A stretch of DNA of 14,780 bases from JAKZSU01 sp047517485 (GTDB lineage Bacteria > Pseudomonadota > Alphaproteobacteria > UBA7887): the NCBI GenBank assembly GCA_047517485.1, contig JAKZSU010000087.1, positions 1 to 14,780 of the forward strand. Reading direction: 5' to 3'. The translations under genes and the position numbers were made by a program. The stretch's first letter is position 1, and each line of letters opens with the position of its first letter. Positions 1 through 7,812 of this stretch are shown here, one piece after another. The notes under the pieces are model-generated. The model searched no databases and was not told the origin of the DNA. It saw only the letters and a program-made list of their open reading frames with translations.

Positions 1-220
1 GCTTATGCGAGGCCAGCCTGCGTGGCGCTTGAACGCGCTTTAAACAACCGGACCGCACGGTGTGCGGGCCGGCAAGCGCGACCGCGCGCCCGAGCTTATG
101 CGAGGCCAGCCTGCGTGGCGCTTGAACGCGCTTTAAACAACCGGACCGCACGGTGTGCGGGCCGGCAAGCGCGACCGCGCGCCCGAGCTTATGCGAGGCA
201 AGCTTGGCCGGCGCTTGAAC
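1..220. repeat. 93-bp tandem repeat, about 2.4 copies, with internal hairpins
   Basis: Copies at 1-93 and 94-186 are identical base for base. A third, partial copy at 187-220 matches the first 34 bases with five mismatches and then the repeat breaks off. The window begins exactly at a unit boundary, so more copies may lie to the left. Each full unit has an imperfect GC-rich palindrome (48-72 and 141-165): arms of 11 bases with one A/G mismatch around a GGT loop. Read on the minus strand, each hairpin is followed by TTGTTTAAAG, which resembles a weak intrinsic terminator. The period is a multiple of three and one plus frame stays open, giving an Arg/Ala-rich peptide, but no ribosome binding site or homology supports a gene. 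There are no unique spacers, so it is not a CRISPR. The role is unknown. Confidence 0.9.
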
Positions 221-226
221 GAAATA

Positions 227-259
227 CGAACCGCGATGAGTTCTACTCATCGCGGTTCG
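227..259 (-). terminator. Perfect 14-bp stem-loop, probable terminator of the mla operon
   Basis: The arms CGAACCGCGATGAG (227-240) and CTCATCGCGGTTCG (246-259) are perfect reverse complements around a 5-nt loop. The hairpin lies 23 bases past the mlaC stop codon on the minus strand. The bases after it on that strand are TATTTCG, so the U-tract is weak. Position and stem strength favour a transcription terminator or a 3'-end RNA-stabilising hairpin for mlaA-mlaC. Confidence 0.6.
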
Positions 260-282
260 GTACAAATTCAGAAATCAATAAA

Positions 283-942
283 TCAGGATTGACCGATCTC
301 GGTGGCGATCTCGATCGCGCCGCTCTGGTTCAATTGTTCGAGCCGGTTGATCAGGCCGTCGATACCTTCGCGCGCGATCACCGATGAGAACTCCGAGCGC
401 TTGGTCGTCATCATGCTGACGCCCTCGGCCGCGAGATCGATAATCTTGTAGCTGCCGTTGGTCTCGCGCACCAACCAGTCGAGCCGCAACGGCGGGTCGG
501 ATTGGCGCATGATTTCCGTGCCAACGATGGTGTCTTTATCGGTGCGCGCGGCAACGGTTCGCATCTCGACGCGCTGGTCGCTATAGACGCCCAACTGCGA
601 GGTGTAGACCTGCACGATGTGTTGCTCGAACACCATCATGAAGGCTTCCTTCTGGGCGGCGTTGGCTTTTCGCCAATATCGGCCGACCACCAGCCGGGTG
701 ATCAGCGGCAGGTCGAAATTCTCGATCAGCAAGTCTCGCAGGCCGCGCTCGCGCCTTGCCTGCTCCTCGACCGGAATTTTCAGGACGAGAATTGCCGCGT
801 CGACCAAATTCTTGACGAAGGCCGAGGCCCCATCCGGCGTGGCCACCGCGGGTCGCACACCACCAAACATCTGCAAAGCGATAGGAGCGGAAAACGCCCC
901 CATCAACATTTTTCGTCGTGAGACGGAACTGCCTTTATGCAT
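283..942 (-). CDS. mlaC: MlaC/Ttg2D-family periplasmic phospholipid-binding protein
   Basis: This 219-residue protein is recognised as the MlaC family (Tol_Tol_Ttg2 domain). These soluble periplasmic proteins carry phospholipids between the MlaA lipoprotein in the outer membrane and the MlaFEDB ABC transporter in the inner membrane. The N-terminus has a twin-arginine-like motif (SRRKML, residues 9-14), a hydrophobic stretch and a likely cleavage site after AVA near residue 34. The mature part contains the family-typical features of an ENFDLPLITRLVVGRYW segment and a DWLVRETNGSYKIIDL segment near the C-terminus. The ATG at 942 is preceded by AGGTG five bases upstream. The gene follows mlaA with a 15-base gap, so the two are very likely co-transcribed. 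No mlaFED genes lie in the window. In hopanoid producers a related gene is called hpnM, but no hopanoid gene is visible here. The family call is solid and the exact symbol somewhat less so. Confidence 0.88.
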   Translation of the reverse strand: MHKGSSVSRRKMLMGAFSAPIALQMFGGVRPAVATPDGASAFVKNLVDAAILVLKIPVEEQARRERGLRDLLIENFDLPLITRLVVGRYWRKANAAQKEAFMMVFEQHIVQVYTSQLGVYSDQRVEMRTVAARTDKDTIVGTEIMRQSDPPLRLDWLVRETNGSYKIIDLAAEGVSMMTTKRSEFSSVIAREGIDGLINRLEQLNQSGAIEIATEIGQS

Positions 943-957
943 GACACCTATTGTATA

Positions 958-1776
958 TCAATTATCAAATACATCGGAAATAAAAGGGTCGGAATCCTCG
1001 TATTGCTGGCCGTTATTGATCAAATCTTCTCGGCGTTGGCGATACAAACTGCGAATCGCCGCATAAAAATCGACTGATGTCCGCTCGATTTCGTCGAGCG
1101 TCGTTAAATTTCTCGACCGCAAGTCAATCGCGGTCGCGGCTAAAATACCAGGTCCGACATAATCATTGTCGATGTCGTTAATGATATAGGTCATTGGGTC
1201 GAGAAAGATATCTACCCCACGCCCGACACCGTCGCGAACCGTGGCCGGGCCCAAGATCGGCAGCATCACATAGGCGCCGTCGCTGATCCCCCAGACCGCG
1301 AGTGTCTGGCCGAAATCTTCCTCGATCGGCTCGAATCCGAGGTCGGACGCGACATCGATCATACCGCCGACGCCGAGTGTCGTATTGATCACCAACCGGG
1401 TCAGCGCGGTGCCCGCGCGACGACCTTCGCCTTGGAGCAAGGCGTTGGCGAAATTCACCGGCTCGTCGGCATTGGAAAGCATGTTGTGTAGGCTGTCGCG
1501 AAACTCGACCGGAAACAGCCAGACATAGACTTCTGATAGTGGACGTAAAATGAGTCGGTCAAGAAACAGGTTGAACTCGAAAATGCCACGGTTCAACGGC
1601 TCGAGCGGGTCGTTCGCCGCCTCATACTCCGCCATCGCGTCGGGATCGCCGACCGGCGGGGTCGCGCAGCCGCCAAGCGCGATCATGCCGGCTACCGTCA
1701 GGCTCGCCGTCACGCGCACGATACGGCGCGGAACGAAGCCGCCGCCGAAGGCGCGAAGCGGGGCCAATCGCGTCAT
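958..1776 (-). CDS. mlaA: MlaA (VacJ) family outer-membrane lipoprotein
   Basis: MlaA sits in the outer membrane and removes mislocalised phospholipids from its outer leaflet, passing them to MlaC. The 272-residue product from ATG 1776 has a hydrophobic signal segment and a lipobox (LGGC, Cys37), followed by the family signature DPLEPLNRGIFEFN with LDRLILRPLSEVY, then the glycine-rich LGVGGMIDVASDLG and the GPATVRDGVGRGVD segment. The open frame extends 32 codons further upstream to 1872. I chose 1776 because the extra residues are charged and not signal-like, and would place the lipobox Cys at residue 69. The ribosome binding site before 1776 is weak (GCGAG directly upstream), so the start is less certain than the product. 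The gene is transcribed towards mlaC and diverges from the met operon. Confidence 0.9.
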   Translation of the reverse strand: MTRLAPLRAFGGGFVPRRIVRVTASLTVAGMIALGGCATPPVGDPDAMAEYEAANDPLEPLNRGIFEFNLFLDRLILRPLSEVYVWLFPVEFRDSLHNMLSNADEPVNFANALLQGEGRRAGTALTRLVINTTLGVGGMIDVASDLGFEPIEEDFGQTLAVWGISDGAYVMLPILGPATVRDGVGRGVDIFLDPMTYIINDIDNDYVGPGILAATAIDLRSRNLTTLDEIERTSVDFYAAIRSLYRQRREDLINNGQQYEDSDPFISDVFDN

Positions 1777-2243
1777 CTCGCGCCCCGTACTGCCGACACA
1801 TTTTTTACCCTCACCATGTCCCCTCGGGAGGTTCCCGCTGCTGTCATGCGCGGCATATTTTTCGCGGCGCATATGATCGATTTCCCCTTCTCCGCACCCA
1901 CTTTACGGGTGCGCAAGCCAAAATTTGGTAGCATATACCCCCCTCCAACGCCAGAACGCACACAGCGATTTCAATGGCCGTCCGCGCCTGTTGTAAATAT
2001 GCCTCAGGCCGTTTTGGGCAACCAATTCGACGATCCAAGGCTCATCCGCCCCGGGATCGATTAATTCCGGGGTTCAGTATGTAGGCTAGGTTTGTGTCGT
2101 TAGTGAGGCGTGGTAAAGGCCGCCGAGCGGTACTTTGGTGTCGCCACCGGGGCGGACAGCCATCACGCGGGTGTTATTTTATGCTAGATTAATTTTGATA
2201 TAAGGATATGTTTATATGCTGAATTCGTAACATTAGGGCGCCG
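1777..2243. promoter_or_regulatory. Divergent intergenic region between mlaA and sahR
   Basis: I see no convincing gene in these 467 bases. The half nearest mlaA holds a 7-bp GC-rich inverted repeat (CGCACCC 1893-1899, GGGTGCG 1907-1913) and the near-palindrome CCAAAATTTGG (1918-1928), either of which could be an operator or mlaA leader structure. The middle holds a CCCCGG/CCGGGG inverted repeat (2049-2072, one bulge) and a small GGTG-TCGC-CACC hairpin (2137-2148). From about 2171 to 2230 the DNA becomes strikingly AT-rich compared with its surroundings, as expected for the sahR promoter. No good match to a cobalamin, SAM or SAH riboswitch was seen. Both promoters are expected here, but I could not place -35/-10 pairs with confidence. 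Confidence 0.5.
2198..2217. promoter_or_regulatory. AT-rich 20-bp palindrome, candidate SahR operator
   Basis: The sequence reads ATATAA-GG-ATAT-GT-TTATAT, a palindrome in which 8 of 10 base pairs match around its centre. It ends 26 bases before the sahR start codon, inside the AT-rich promoter segment. ArsR-family dimers bind AT-rich palindromes over or next to promoters and commonly repress their own operon. That this one binds SahR is an inference from size, symmetry and place. Confidence 0.5.
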
Positions 2244-3227
2244 ATGCCGTCACTCGACCATCTTCTCAACGCTTTACGGGCGGCGGCTGAATCGACGCGG
2301 CTCAGACTTGTCGCGCTGTGCGCCGAGGGCGAACTCACCGTCACCGAACTCACCCAGATCCTCGGTCAAAGCCAGCCGCGGGTCTCGCGACACCTCAAAC
2401 TGTTGTGCGAAGCCGGCCTGCTCGAACGCTATCAGGAACGCACCTGGGTGTTTTATCGCCTGGCCCAGCCGATGGTCAGCGGTCGGCTGGCGGAAACCTT
2501 GGTGGGCCTGTTACCCGCGGACGATCCGACCCTGGTGCGCGATCGCGAACGATTGGCCGCGGTCAAAAGCGTACGCGCCGACCGCGCGGCGCGATATTTT
2601 CGCGAGAACGCCGGGCGCTGGGATGAAATCCGCGCGCTTTACGTACCCGAAAACGAGGTCGAGGCGGCGCTGCTCGCCGCGATCGGCGATCAACCGATCG
2701 GCAATCTCCTCGATATCGGCACCGGAACCGGTCGCGTGCTGGAGTTGCTGGCGCCGCGGATCGAGCACGGTGTGGGCATTGATCTCAGCCACGAAATGCT
2801 CGAGGCCGCGCGAGTCCGCCTCAACGCGCGTGCGCTGCGACACTGCCAGGTGCGCCATGGCGACATGTATAATCTGCCGTTTGCCGGCGCCAGCTTCGAC
2901 GCCGTGGTGTTTCACATGGTGCTCCATTTCGCCGACAATCCGCTCGCGGCGATGGCCGAGGCGGCGCGTGTCCTCAAGCCCGGCGGACGCCTGCTCTTGG
3001 TCGATTTCGCGCCGCACGACCAGGAATTCTTGCGCGATGAACACGCCCATCGACGCCTCGGATTCGCTGAAACCGAGGTCGCTGCCTGGTGCGAGACGGT
3101 GGGGATCGTCGGCGCCGAGCCGATCCGTTTGCCGGGCAATCCGCTCACCGTGTGCCTGTGGTCGGCGACCGCCCCCAATGTCGCGGCGCTGGCGCCGCGC
3201 CGGGCGCATCAGGAGGGCTCCGCATGA
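2244..3227 (+). CDS. sahR: ArsR-family regulator fused to methyltransferase-like domain (SahR type)
   Basis: The 327-residue protein has an N-terminal ArsR winged helix (about 1-75, recognition helix around PRVSRHLKLLCEAG, residues 45-58). Its C-terminal part is a class I SAM-methyltransferase-like domain (about 130-300), with glycine-rich motif I LLDIGTGTGR (155-164), the acidic strand-2 end GVGIDLS (Asp180) and the later motif LKPGGRLLLVDF. SahR regulators are known as repressors that use such a domain to bind S-adenosylhomocysteine. High SAH releases them from DNA and induces the methionine/SAM-cycle genes. This gene heads an operon with metF and metH, both core SahR targets, which strongly supports the assignment. 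Its TGA overlaps the metF start (ATGA), indicating translational coupling. The ribosome binding site is modest (TAGGG upstream of ATG 2244). It could retain methyltransferase activity, but regulation is the likelier role. Confidence 0.85.
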   Translation: MPSLDHLLNALRAAAESTRLRLVALCAEGELTVTELTQILGQSQPRVSRHLKLLCEAGLLERYQERTWVFYRLAQPMVSGRLAETLVGLLPADDPTLVRDRERLAAVKSVRADRAARYFRENAGRWDEIRALYVPENEVEAALLAAIGDQPIGNLLDIGTGTGRVLELLAPRIEHGVGIDLSHEMLEAARVRLNARALRHCQVRHGDMYNLPFAGASFDAVVFHMVLHFADNPLAAMAEAARVLKPGGRLLLVDFAPHDQEFLRDEHAHRRLGFAETEVAAWCETVGIVGAEPIRLPGNPLTVCLWSATAPNVAALAPRRAHQEGSA

Positions 3228-4135
3228 CACCGTTCGACGCAACACTGCCGCGGCACGGTGGCGGTAAGGGCGACGCGCTGGCGGTGTCGTTCGAATTTTT
3301 CCCGCCCAAAACGCCGGCGATGGCGGAGAAACTGTGGCAGACCATCGATCGTCTGGCGCCGCTCCGCCCGACATTCGTGTCGGTGACCTACGGCGCCGGT
3401 GGCGGCACCCGGGAACGCACCCATGACGTGATCGTCCGACTGGTCAAGGAAACCCCGTTGGCGCCCGCCGCGCATCTCACCTGCGTCGGCGCGACCCGGG
3501 CCGACGTCGAGGCGGTGGCGCGGCGCTATCTCGAAGCCGGCGTTCGCCACATCGTCGCGTTGCGCGGCGATCCGCCCGAAGGCGATGGCCATTTCGCGCC
3601 GCACGACGACGGCTTTGACGGATCGGCGTCGCTGATCGCCGGGTTGCGCGGCGTCGGAGATTTCGAGATCAGCGCCGCCGCCTATCCCGAGGCGCACCCC
3701 GACTCGCGCGGCTTCGATGCCGATCTCGATCATCTCAAGCGCAAGATCGACGCCGGCGCGAACCGTCTCATCACCCAGTTCTTTTTCGACAATTCGACTT
3801 ATCTGCGGCTTCGCGATCGTATGGCGAAAGCCGGCATCAATGTCCCGCTGGTGCCGGGAATTCTGCCGGTCACCAATTTCACCCAGGTCGTCAAGTTCGC
3901 CACCGCCTGCGGCGCGAGCGTGCCGGATTGGATGCGCTGGCGCTTCGAGGGGCTCGACGAGGAGCCCGAAACCCGCCGCCTCATCGCCGCGGTCACGGCG
4001 GCGGAGCAGTGTGTCGCGCTCGCCCGCGAAGGGGTGTGCGCCTACCACTTCTACACCCTCAATCGCGCCGATCTGACCTACGCGATCTGCCACATGCTCG
4101 GCATTCGGCCGACTGTGCCCGCCGAGCGGAGCTGA
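3224..4135 (+). CDS. metF: 5,10-methylenetetrahydrofolate reductase
   Basis: This FAD-dependent cytosolic enzyme reduces 5,10-methylene-THF to 5-methyl-THF, the methyl donor for the MetH encoded next. The 303-residue length is normal for bacterial MetF. Visible family motifs are SFEFFPPK (Glu24, the proton-donor region), VTYGAGG, LRGDPP (Asp116, equivalent to the flavin-site Asp), AAYPEAHP, TQFFFD (Gln185, folate contact) and PGILPVTN. The frame is open well upstream, into sahR. I chose ATG 3224 because it has a strong AGGAGGG ribosome binding site at 3211-3217 and overlaps the sahR stop by four bases. It is the middle gene of sahR-metF-metH, so it is likely repressed by SahR. Confidence 0.95.
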   Translation: MTPFDATLPRHGGGKGDALAVSFEFFPPKTPAMAEKLWQTIDRLAPLRPTFVSVTYGAGGGTRERTHDVIVRLVKETPLAPAAHLTCVGATRADVEAVARRYLEAGVRHIVALRGDPPEGDGHFAPHDDGFDGSASLIAGLRGVGDFEISAAAYPEAHPDSRGFDADLDHLKRKIDAGANRLITQFFFDNSTYLRLRDRMAKAGINVPLVPGILPVTNFTQVVKFATACGASVPDWMRWRFEGLDEEPETRRLIAAVTAAEQCVALAREGVCAYHFYTLNRADLTYAICHMLGIRPTVPAERS

Positions 4136-4140
4136 CGATC

Positions 4141-7100
4141 GTGGCGCATCTCCTCGATTTCATCGCCGACCGCGTGCTGTTGCTTGATTCCGCGATGGGC
4201 AGCCGCGTCCAGGCACTCGACTTGGATATCGAGCGCGATTACGCCGGCCAGGAAAATTGCACCGAAATTCTCAACCGCACCCGCCCCGATTTGATCCGCG
4301 AGATCCATCTTTCGTGTCTCGACGCCGGCTCGGACGCGGTGCAGACCAACAGTTTTGGTGGCTCGCCGGTCACCCTCGCCGAGTTCGGTCTGCACGACGA
4401 CGCTTTCGATCTCAACCGCCTATCCGCCGAGATCGCCCGTGAAGCGGTCGGCTCGTTCGCCGCCGACGGTCGCGATCGCTTCGTCTTCGGCTCGATCGGC
4501 CCCGGCACCCGCCTGGCGACCCTCGGACAGATCGATTACGACGCGCTTGAGGCCGCGCTCGCCGTTCAGGCCGGCGGTCTGCTAGCCGGCGGCGTCGATG
4601 CGATCATTATCGAAACCGTGCAGGACTTGCTGCAAGTCAAGGCGGCGGTCAACGGCACCCGCGACGCGATGCGCGAGGCCGGCCGCGAGGTGCCGATCAT
4701 CGCCCAAGTCACGGTGGAGTCGACCGGGACGCTGCTCGTCGGCGCCGACATCGCCGCCGCGGCGACCGTGCTCCACGCTCTCGAGATTCCGATCATCGGC
4801 CTCAATTGCGCGACCGGTCCGCAGGAGATGGCGGAACATCTGCGCTGGCTATCGCAGAATTGGACCGGTGCGTTGTCGGTGCTGCCCAATGCCGGCCTGC
4901 CGGAATTGGTCGACGGCGTGACTCGGTATCCGTTGAACGCCAACGAGATGGCCGAATGGCTCGGTCGCTTCGTTGACGAGGACGGTGTTTCGATCGTCGG
5001 CGGCTGCTGCGGCACCACCGAGCACCACGTCGCCGCGCTCGATGCGATGCTGCGCCGCCGTGGCGATCCGGCCGACCGGCCGACGCCGGTGCGCCGCGAG
5101 GTTCACTGGGTGCCGTCGGCCGCCAGCCTCTATGGCCAGGTGCCGCTGCGCCAGGAGACCGCGTTGTTGTTGATCGGCGAACGCTGCAACGCCAACGGCA
5201 GCCGCAAATTTCGTGAACTCCAGGCGGCGGAAGAATGGGACGCCTGCGTCGCCATCGGTCGCGACCAGGTCGACGAAGGGTCGCACTGCATCGACCTGTG
5301 TACCGCTTTCATCGGCCGCGACGAGGTCGCCGACATGAACCAATTGGTCGATCGCCTCGGCCAGGCGGTATCGGTTCCCCTGGTCTTCGATTCGACCGAA
5401 CTCAACGTGCTCGAATCCGCCTTCCGGCGCTATGGCGGCAAACCGATCCTCAACTCGATCAATTTCGAGGATGGCGAGGAGCCGGCGGCGGCACGGCTCG
5501 GCCTGGCGCGACGCTTCGGCGCCGCCGTGGTTGCGCTGACCATCGACGAGGACGGCATGGCGAAGACCGCCGACGGCAAGCTCGCGATCGCCCGCCGTCT
5601 GGTCGACTTTGCCTGCGCCAAACACGGACTCCCCGCGAGTGATCTGCTGATCGATCCGCTGACCTTCACCATCTGCACCGGTAACCAAGACGACCGCAAA
5701 CTGGGGATGGAAACCCTCGACGCCATCGAGCAGCTCGCCGAAGCCTTGCCCGAATGCCAGATCGTGCTTGGCCTGTCGAACATCTCGTTCGGTCTCAAGC
5801 CGGCGGCGCGCCACGTGCTGAACTCGGTGTTTCTCGATCATGCGCGCCGCCGCGGCATGACCGCGGCGATCATCCATGTCGGCAAGATCATGCCGCTGCA
5901 TCAGATCCCCGAAAACGAGGCCCAGGCCGCCGAGGACCTGATCTTCGACCGCCGCAAACCGGACTATGACCCGCTGCATGCGTTTATCGCGCTGTTCGAA
6001 GGGCGCGAGGCGAAGGCGGATCGGGTGCGCGAGCGCCCGGCGACTGTCGAGGAGCGCCTCAAGCTGCGCATCGTCGATGGCGACCGGCAAGGGCTGGAGG
6101 AAGATCTCGATCTCGCGCTGGAGACCATCCCGGCGCTCGACATAATCAACATCCATCTCCTCAATGGCATGAAAGTGGTTGGCGAGCTATTCGGATCGGG
6201 GCAGATGCAGTTGCCGTTCGTGTTGCTGTCGGCGGAGACGATGAAGGCCGCGGTCGCCCATCTCGAGCCGCATATGGAGCGCACCGAGGGCGAAACTCGC
6301 GGCACCATCGTCCTCGCCACGGTCAAGGGCGACGTCCACGATATCGGCAAGAACCTGACCGACATCATTCTCACCAACAACGGCTATACGGTGATCAATC
6401 TCGGCATCAAACAGCCGATCGCCAACATTCTCGAAGCCGCCGCCGAGCATAACGCCAACTGCATCGGCATGTCGGGTCTGCTGGTCAAATCGGCGATGAT
6501 CATGCGCGAAAGCCTCCAGGAAATGGCGCGCCAGGGCATCGATACGCCGGTCCTTTTGGGCGGCGCCGCGCTGACCCGTCGCTATGTCGACCAGGATTGT
6601 TTTGCCGCCTACGGCAATGGCCCCGTCGCCTACGCGCGCGACGCCTTCGACGGCCTCAATCTGATGGAAGCAATCGCCGACAACCGTTTCACCGATGTGA
6701 TTACCGCGGTGCGTGAAAAGCACGAGCCAGCGCCGCAAGACACCGGCCCCGAGCCAGAGCCGATCGAGGTGCCGGTGGCGCCGATCGCGCCGTGTGCGCA
6801 GAGCCGCGTCGACAACGAAATCAGCGCCCGGCGCGCCGAATATGCCGCCGAGGTGGCGGTGCCGGCGCCCTCATTCTGGGGCGCCACTCTGATCGACGCG
6901 CTGCCGCTCAGCGGTTTACGCCCGTACCTCAATACCCACACGCTCTATCAATTGCATTGGGGCTACAAGAAGCAGGGCCGCAGCTTTCGAGAGTTTCGCG
7001 CCTGGGCGAAAAAGGAGCTCGATCCGATGCTCGAGACCCTCATCGCCAAATGCGAATCCGAGGCCATTCTCGTGCCCAGCGCCGCGTTCGGGTTCTGGCG

Positions 7101-7650
7101 CGCGGTCGGCGAAGGCGACGACGTGGTGCTGTTCGACAATGGCGGCGGCAAGGAGGTCGCGCGCTTCTCGCTGCCCAGACAGCCGCGCGGCGAACGCGTC
7201 TGCATTTCCGATTTCCTGCGCGAAGCCGGGTCCGGCGAGACCGACGTCATCGGCTTGCAGGTCGTCACCGTCGGCCAGCACGCCGCCGATGTCGAGCGCG
7301 AATGGTTTCTCGAAGACCGCTATCGCGACTATCTCTACCTGCACGGCCTCGGCGTCGAAATGACCGAGGCGATGGCTGAATACACCCACAAACGGGTGCG
7401 CGAGGAGCTCGGCTTCGGCCACCAGGACGCGCGCGACATGGCCAAGATGCTCAAGCAGGGCTATCGCGGCTCGCGCTACTCGTTCGGCTATCCGTCGTGC
7501 CCCACGCTCGAAGATCAAGAACAGCTCCTCGATCTCCTCGGCGCCGACCGCATCGGCGTGGTGCTCGGCGACGAAGCCCAGCTCCACCCCGAGCTCTCCA
7601 CCTCGGCGATCGTCCTCCACCATCCGCGAGCGCGCTATTTCACCGTTTGA
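4141..7650 (+). CDS. metH: Cobalamin-dependent methionine synthase, full length
   Basis: MetH moves the methyl group of 5-methyl-THF to homocysteine through cobalamin, giving methionine and THF. The 1169-residue protein has all four modules. The homocysteine domain (about 1-310) has the zinc cysteines in GLNC (Cys223) and GGCCGT (Cys289, Cys290). The pterin-binding domain (about 340-610) starts at LLIGERCNANGSRKF. The B12 cap and binding domain has the base-off ligand His733 in DVHDIGKN. A Pro/Glu-rich linker (about 860-885) leads to a C-terminal reactivation domain with the SAM-site motif RYSFGYPSCP (1112-1121). Some alphaproteobacteria split this enzyme into several genes; here it is one chain. 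The start is GTG 4141, five bases after the metF stop, with GGAG nine bases upstream; the open frame reaches further back, but only as overlap with metF. It ends the sahR operon. Confidence 0.96.
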   Translation: MAHLLDFIADRVLLLDSAMGSRVQALDLDIERDYAGQENCTEILNRTRPDLIREIHLSCLDAGSDAVQTNSFGGSPVTLAEFGLHDDAFDLNRLSAEIAREAVGSFAADGRDRFVFGSIGPGTRLATLGQIDYDALEAALAVQAGGLLAGGVDAIIIETVQDLLQVKAAVNGTRDAMREAGREVPIIAQVTVESTGTLLVGADIAAAATVLHALEIPIIGLNCATGPQEMAEHLRWLSQNWTGALSVLPNAGLPELVDGVTRYPLNANEMAEWLGRFVDEDGVSIVGGCCGTTEHHVAALDAMLRRRGDPADRPTPVRREVHWVPSAASLYGQVPLRQETALLLIGERCNANGSRKFRELQAAEEWDACVAIGRDQVDEGSHCIDLCTAFIGRDEVADMNQLVDRLGQAVSVPLVFDSTELNVLESAFRRYGGKPILNSINFEDGEEPAAARLGLARRFGAAVVALTIDEDGMAKTADGKLAIARRLVDFACAKHGLPASDLLIDPLTFTICTGNQDDRKLGMETLDAIEQLAEALPECQIVLGLSNISFGLKPAARHVLNSVFLDHARRRGMTAAIIHVGKIMPLHQIPENEAQAAEDLIFDRRKPDYDPLHAFIALFEGREAKADRVRERPATVEERLKLRIVDGDRQGLEEDLDLALETIPALDIINIHLLNGMKVVGELFGSGQMQLPFVLLSAETMKAAVAHLEPHMERTEGETRGTIVLATVKGDVHDIGKNLTDIILTNNGYTVINLGIKQPIANILEAAAEHNANCIGMSGLLVKSAMIMRESLQEMARQGIDTPVLLGGAALTRRYVDQDCFAAYGNGPVAYARDAFDGLNLMEAIADNRFTDVITAVREKHEPAPQDTGPEPEPIEVPVAPIAPCAQSRVDNEISARRAEYAAEVAVPAPSFWGATLIDALPLSGLRPYLNTHTLYQLHWGYKKQGRSFREFRAWAKKELDPMLETLIAKCESEAILVPSAAFGFWRAVGEGDDVVLFDNGGGKEVARFSLPRQPRGERVCISDFLREAGSGETDVIGLQVVTVGQHAADVEREWFLEDRYRDYLYLHGLGVEMTEAMAEYTHKRVREELGFGHQDARDMAKMLKQGYRGSRYSFGYPSCPTLEDQEQLLDLLGADRIGVVLGDEAQLHPELSTSAIVLHHPRARYFTV

Positions 7651-7654
7651 GCCG

Positions 7655-7798
7655 CTACAGCTTGGTCTTCAACCAATCCGCTATCGCCTGACTCATCGTC
7701 GCGTGCGGCATATTGGTTGCCGTTTTATCCAGTGTGATTAGATAAAATTTGGCCGATACGGGACCATCCGAGACATCGCCCGGGGCCGCCGGCCCCAT
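7655..7798 (-). CDS. Short 47-residue ORF, possible C-terminal gene remnant
   Basis: In the gap between convergent metH and the LLM gene, the minus strand is open from ATG 7798 to TAG 7655. The last residues, MPHATMSQAIADWLKTKL, read like the amphipathic C-terminal helix of a larger enzyme; alpha/beta-hydrolases often end this way after their catalytic His. This is only an impression. A frame stop lies just upstream of the ATG, and I see no ribosome binding site. The stretch 7731-7751 is AT-richer than its neighbours. It is either the decayed 3' end of a lost gene or chance. It follows the LLM stop by 14 bases and could be carried on the same transcript. Confidence 0.25.
   Translation of the reverse strand: MGPAAPGDVSDGPVSAKFYLITLDKTATNMPHATMSQAIADWLKTKL
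7782..7796 (-). terminator. GC-rich hairpin behind the LLM oxidoreductase gene
   Basis: GGGGCC (7782-7787) and GGCCCC (7791-7796) form a perfect 6-bp stem with a 3-nt loop, 16 bases past the LLM stop codon on the minus strand. No T-tract follows on either strand, so it would be at most a weak or factor-assisted terminator between the convergent genes. Confidence 0.3.
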
Positions 7799-7812
7799 CG
7801 ATCAGATCATGT

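Noticed and set aside
1..220. CRISPR array
   Set aside because: The repeats are directly adjacent with no variable spacers and a 93-base unit.
22..387. 121-codon plus-strand frame through the 93-bp repeats
   Set aside because: Arg/Ala-rich repeat translation with no ribosome binding site, running into the antisense of mlaC. It stays open only because the period is a multiple of three.
1777..1872. 32-residue N-terminal extension of MlaA
   Set aside because: It is charged and not signal-like, and would push the lipobox Cys to residue 69.
1773..1961. 62-codon minus-strand frame overlapping the mlaA start (ATGA)
   Set aside because: Tempting as a coupled leader peptide, but it has no ribosome binding site and a frame composition like noise.
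1873..2243. SAM, SAH or cobalamin riboswitch before the met operon
   Set aside because: No recognisable conserved core was found. The small hairpins at 2049-2072 and 2118-2155 lie upstream of the AT-rich presumed promoter.
4849..6156. 435-codon minus-strand frame opposite metH
   Set aside because: Antisense shadow of the metH homocysteine and pterin domains, with no family motifs or ribosome binding site.
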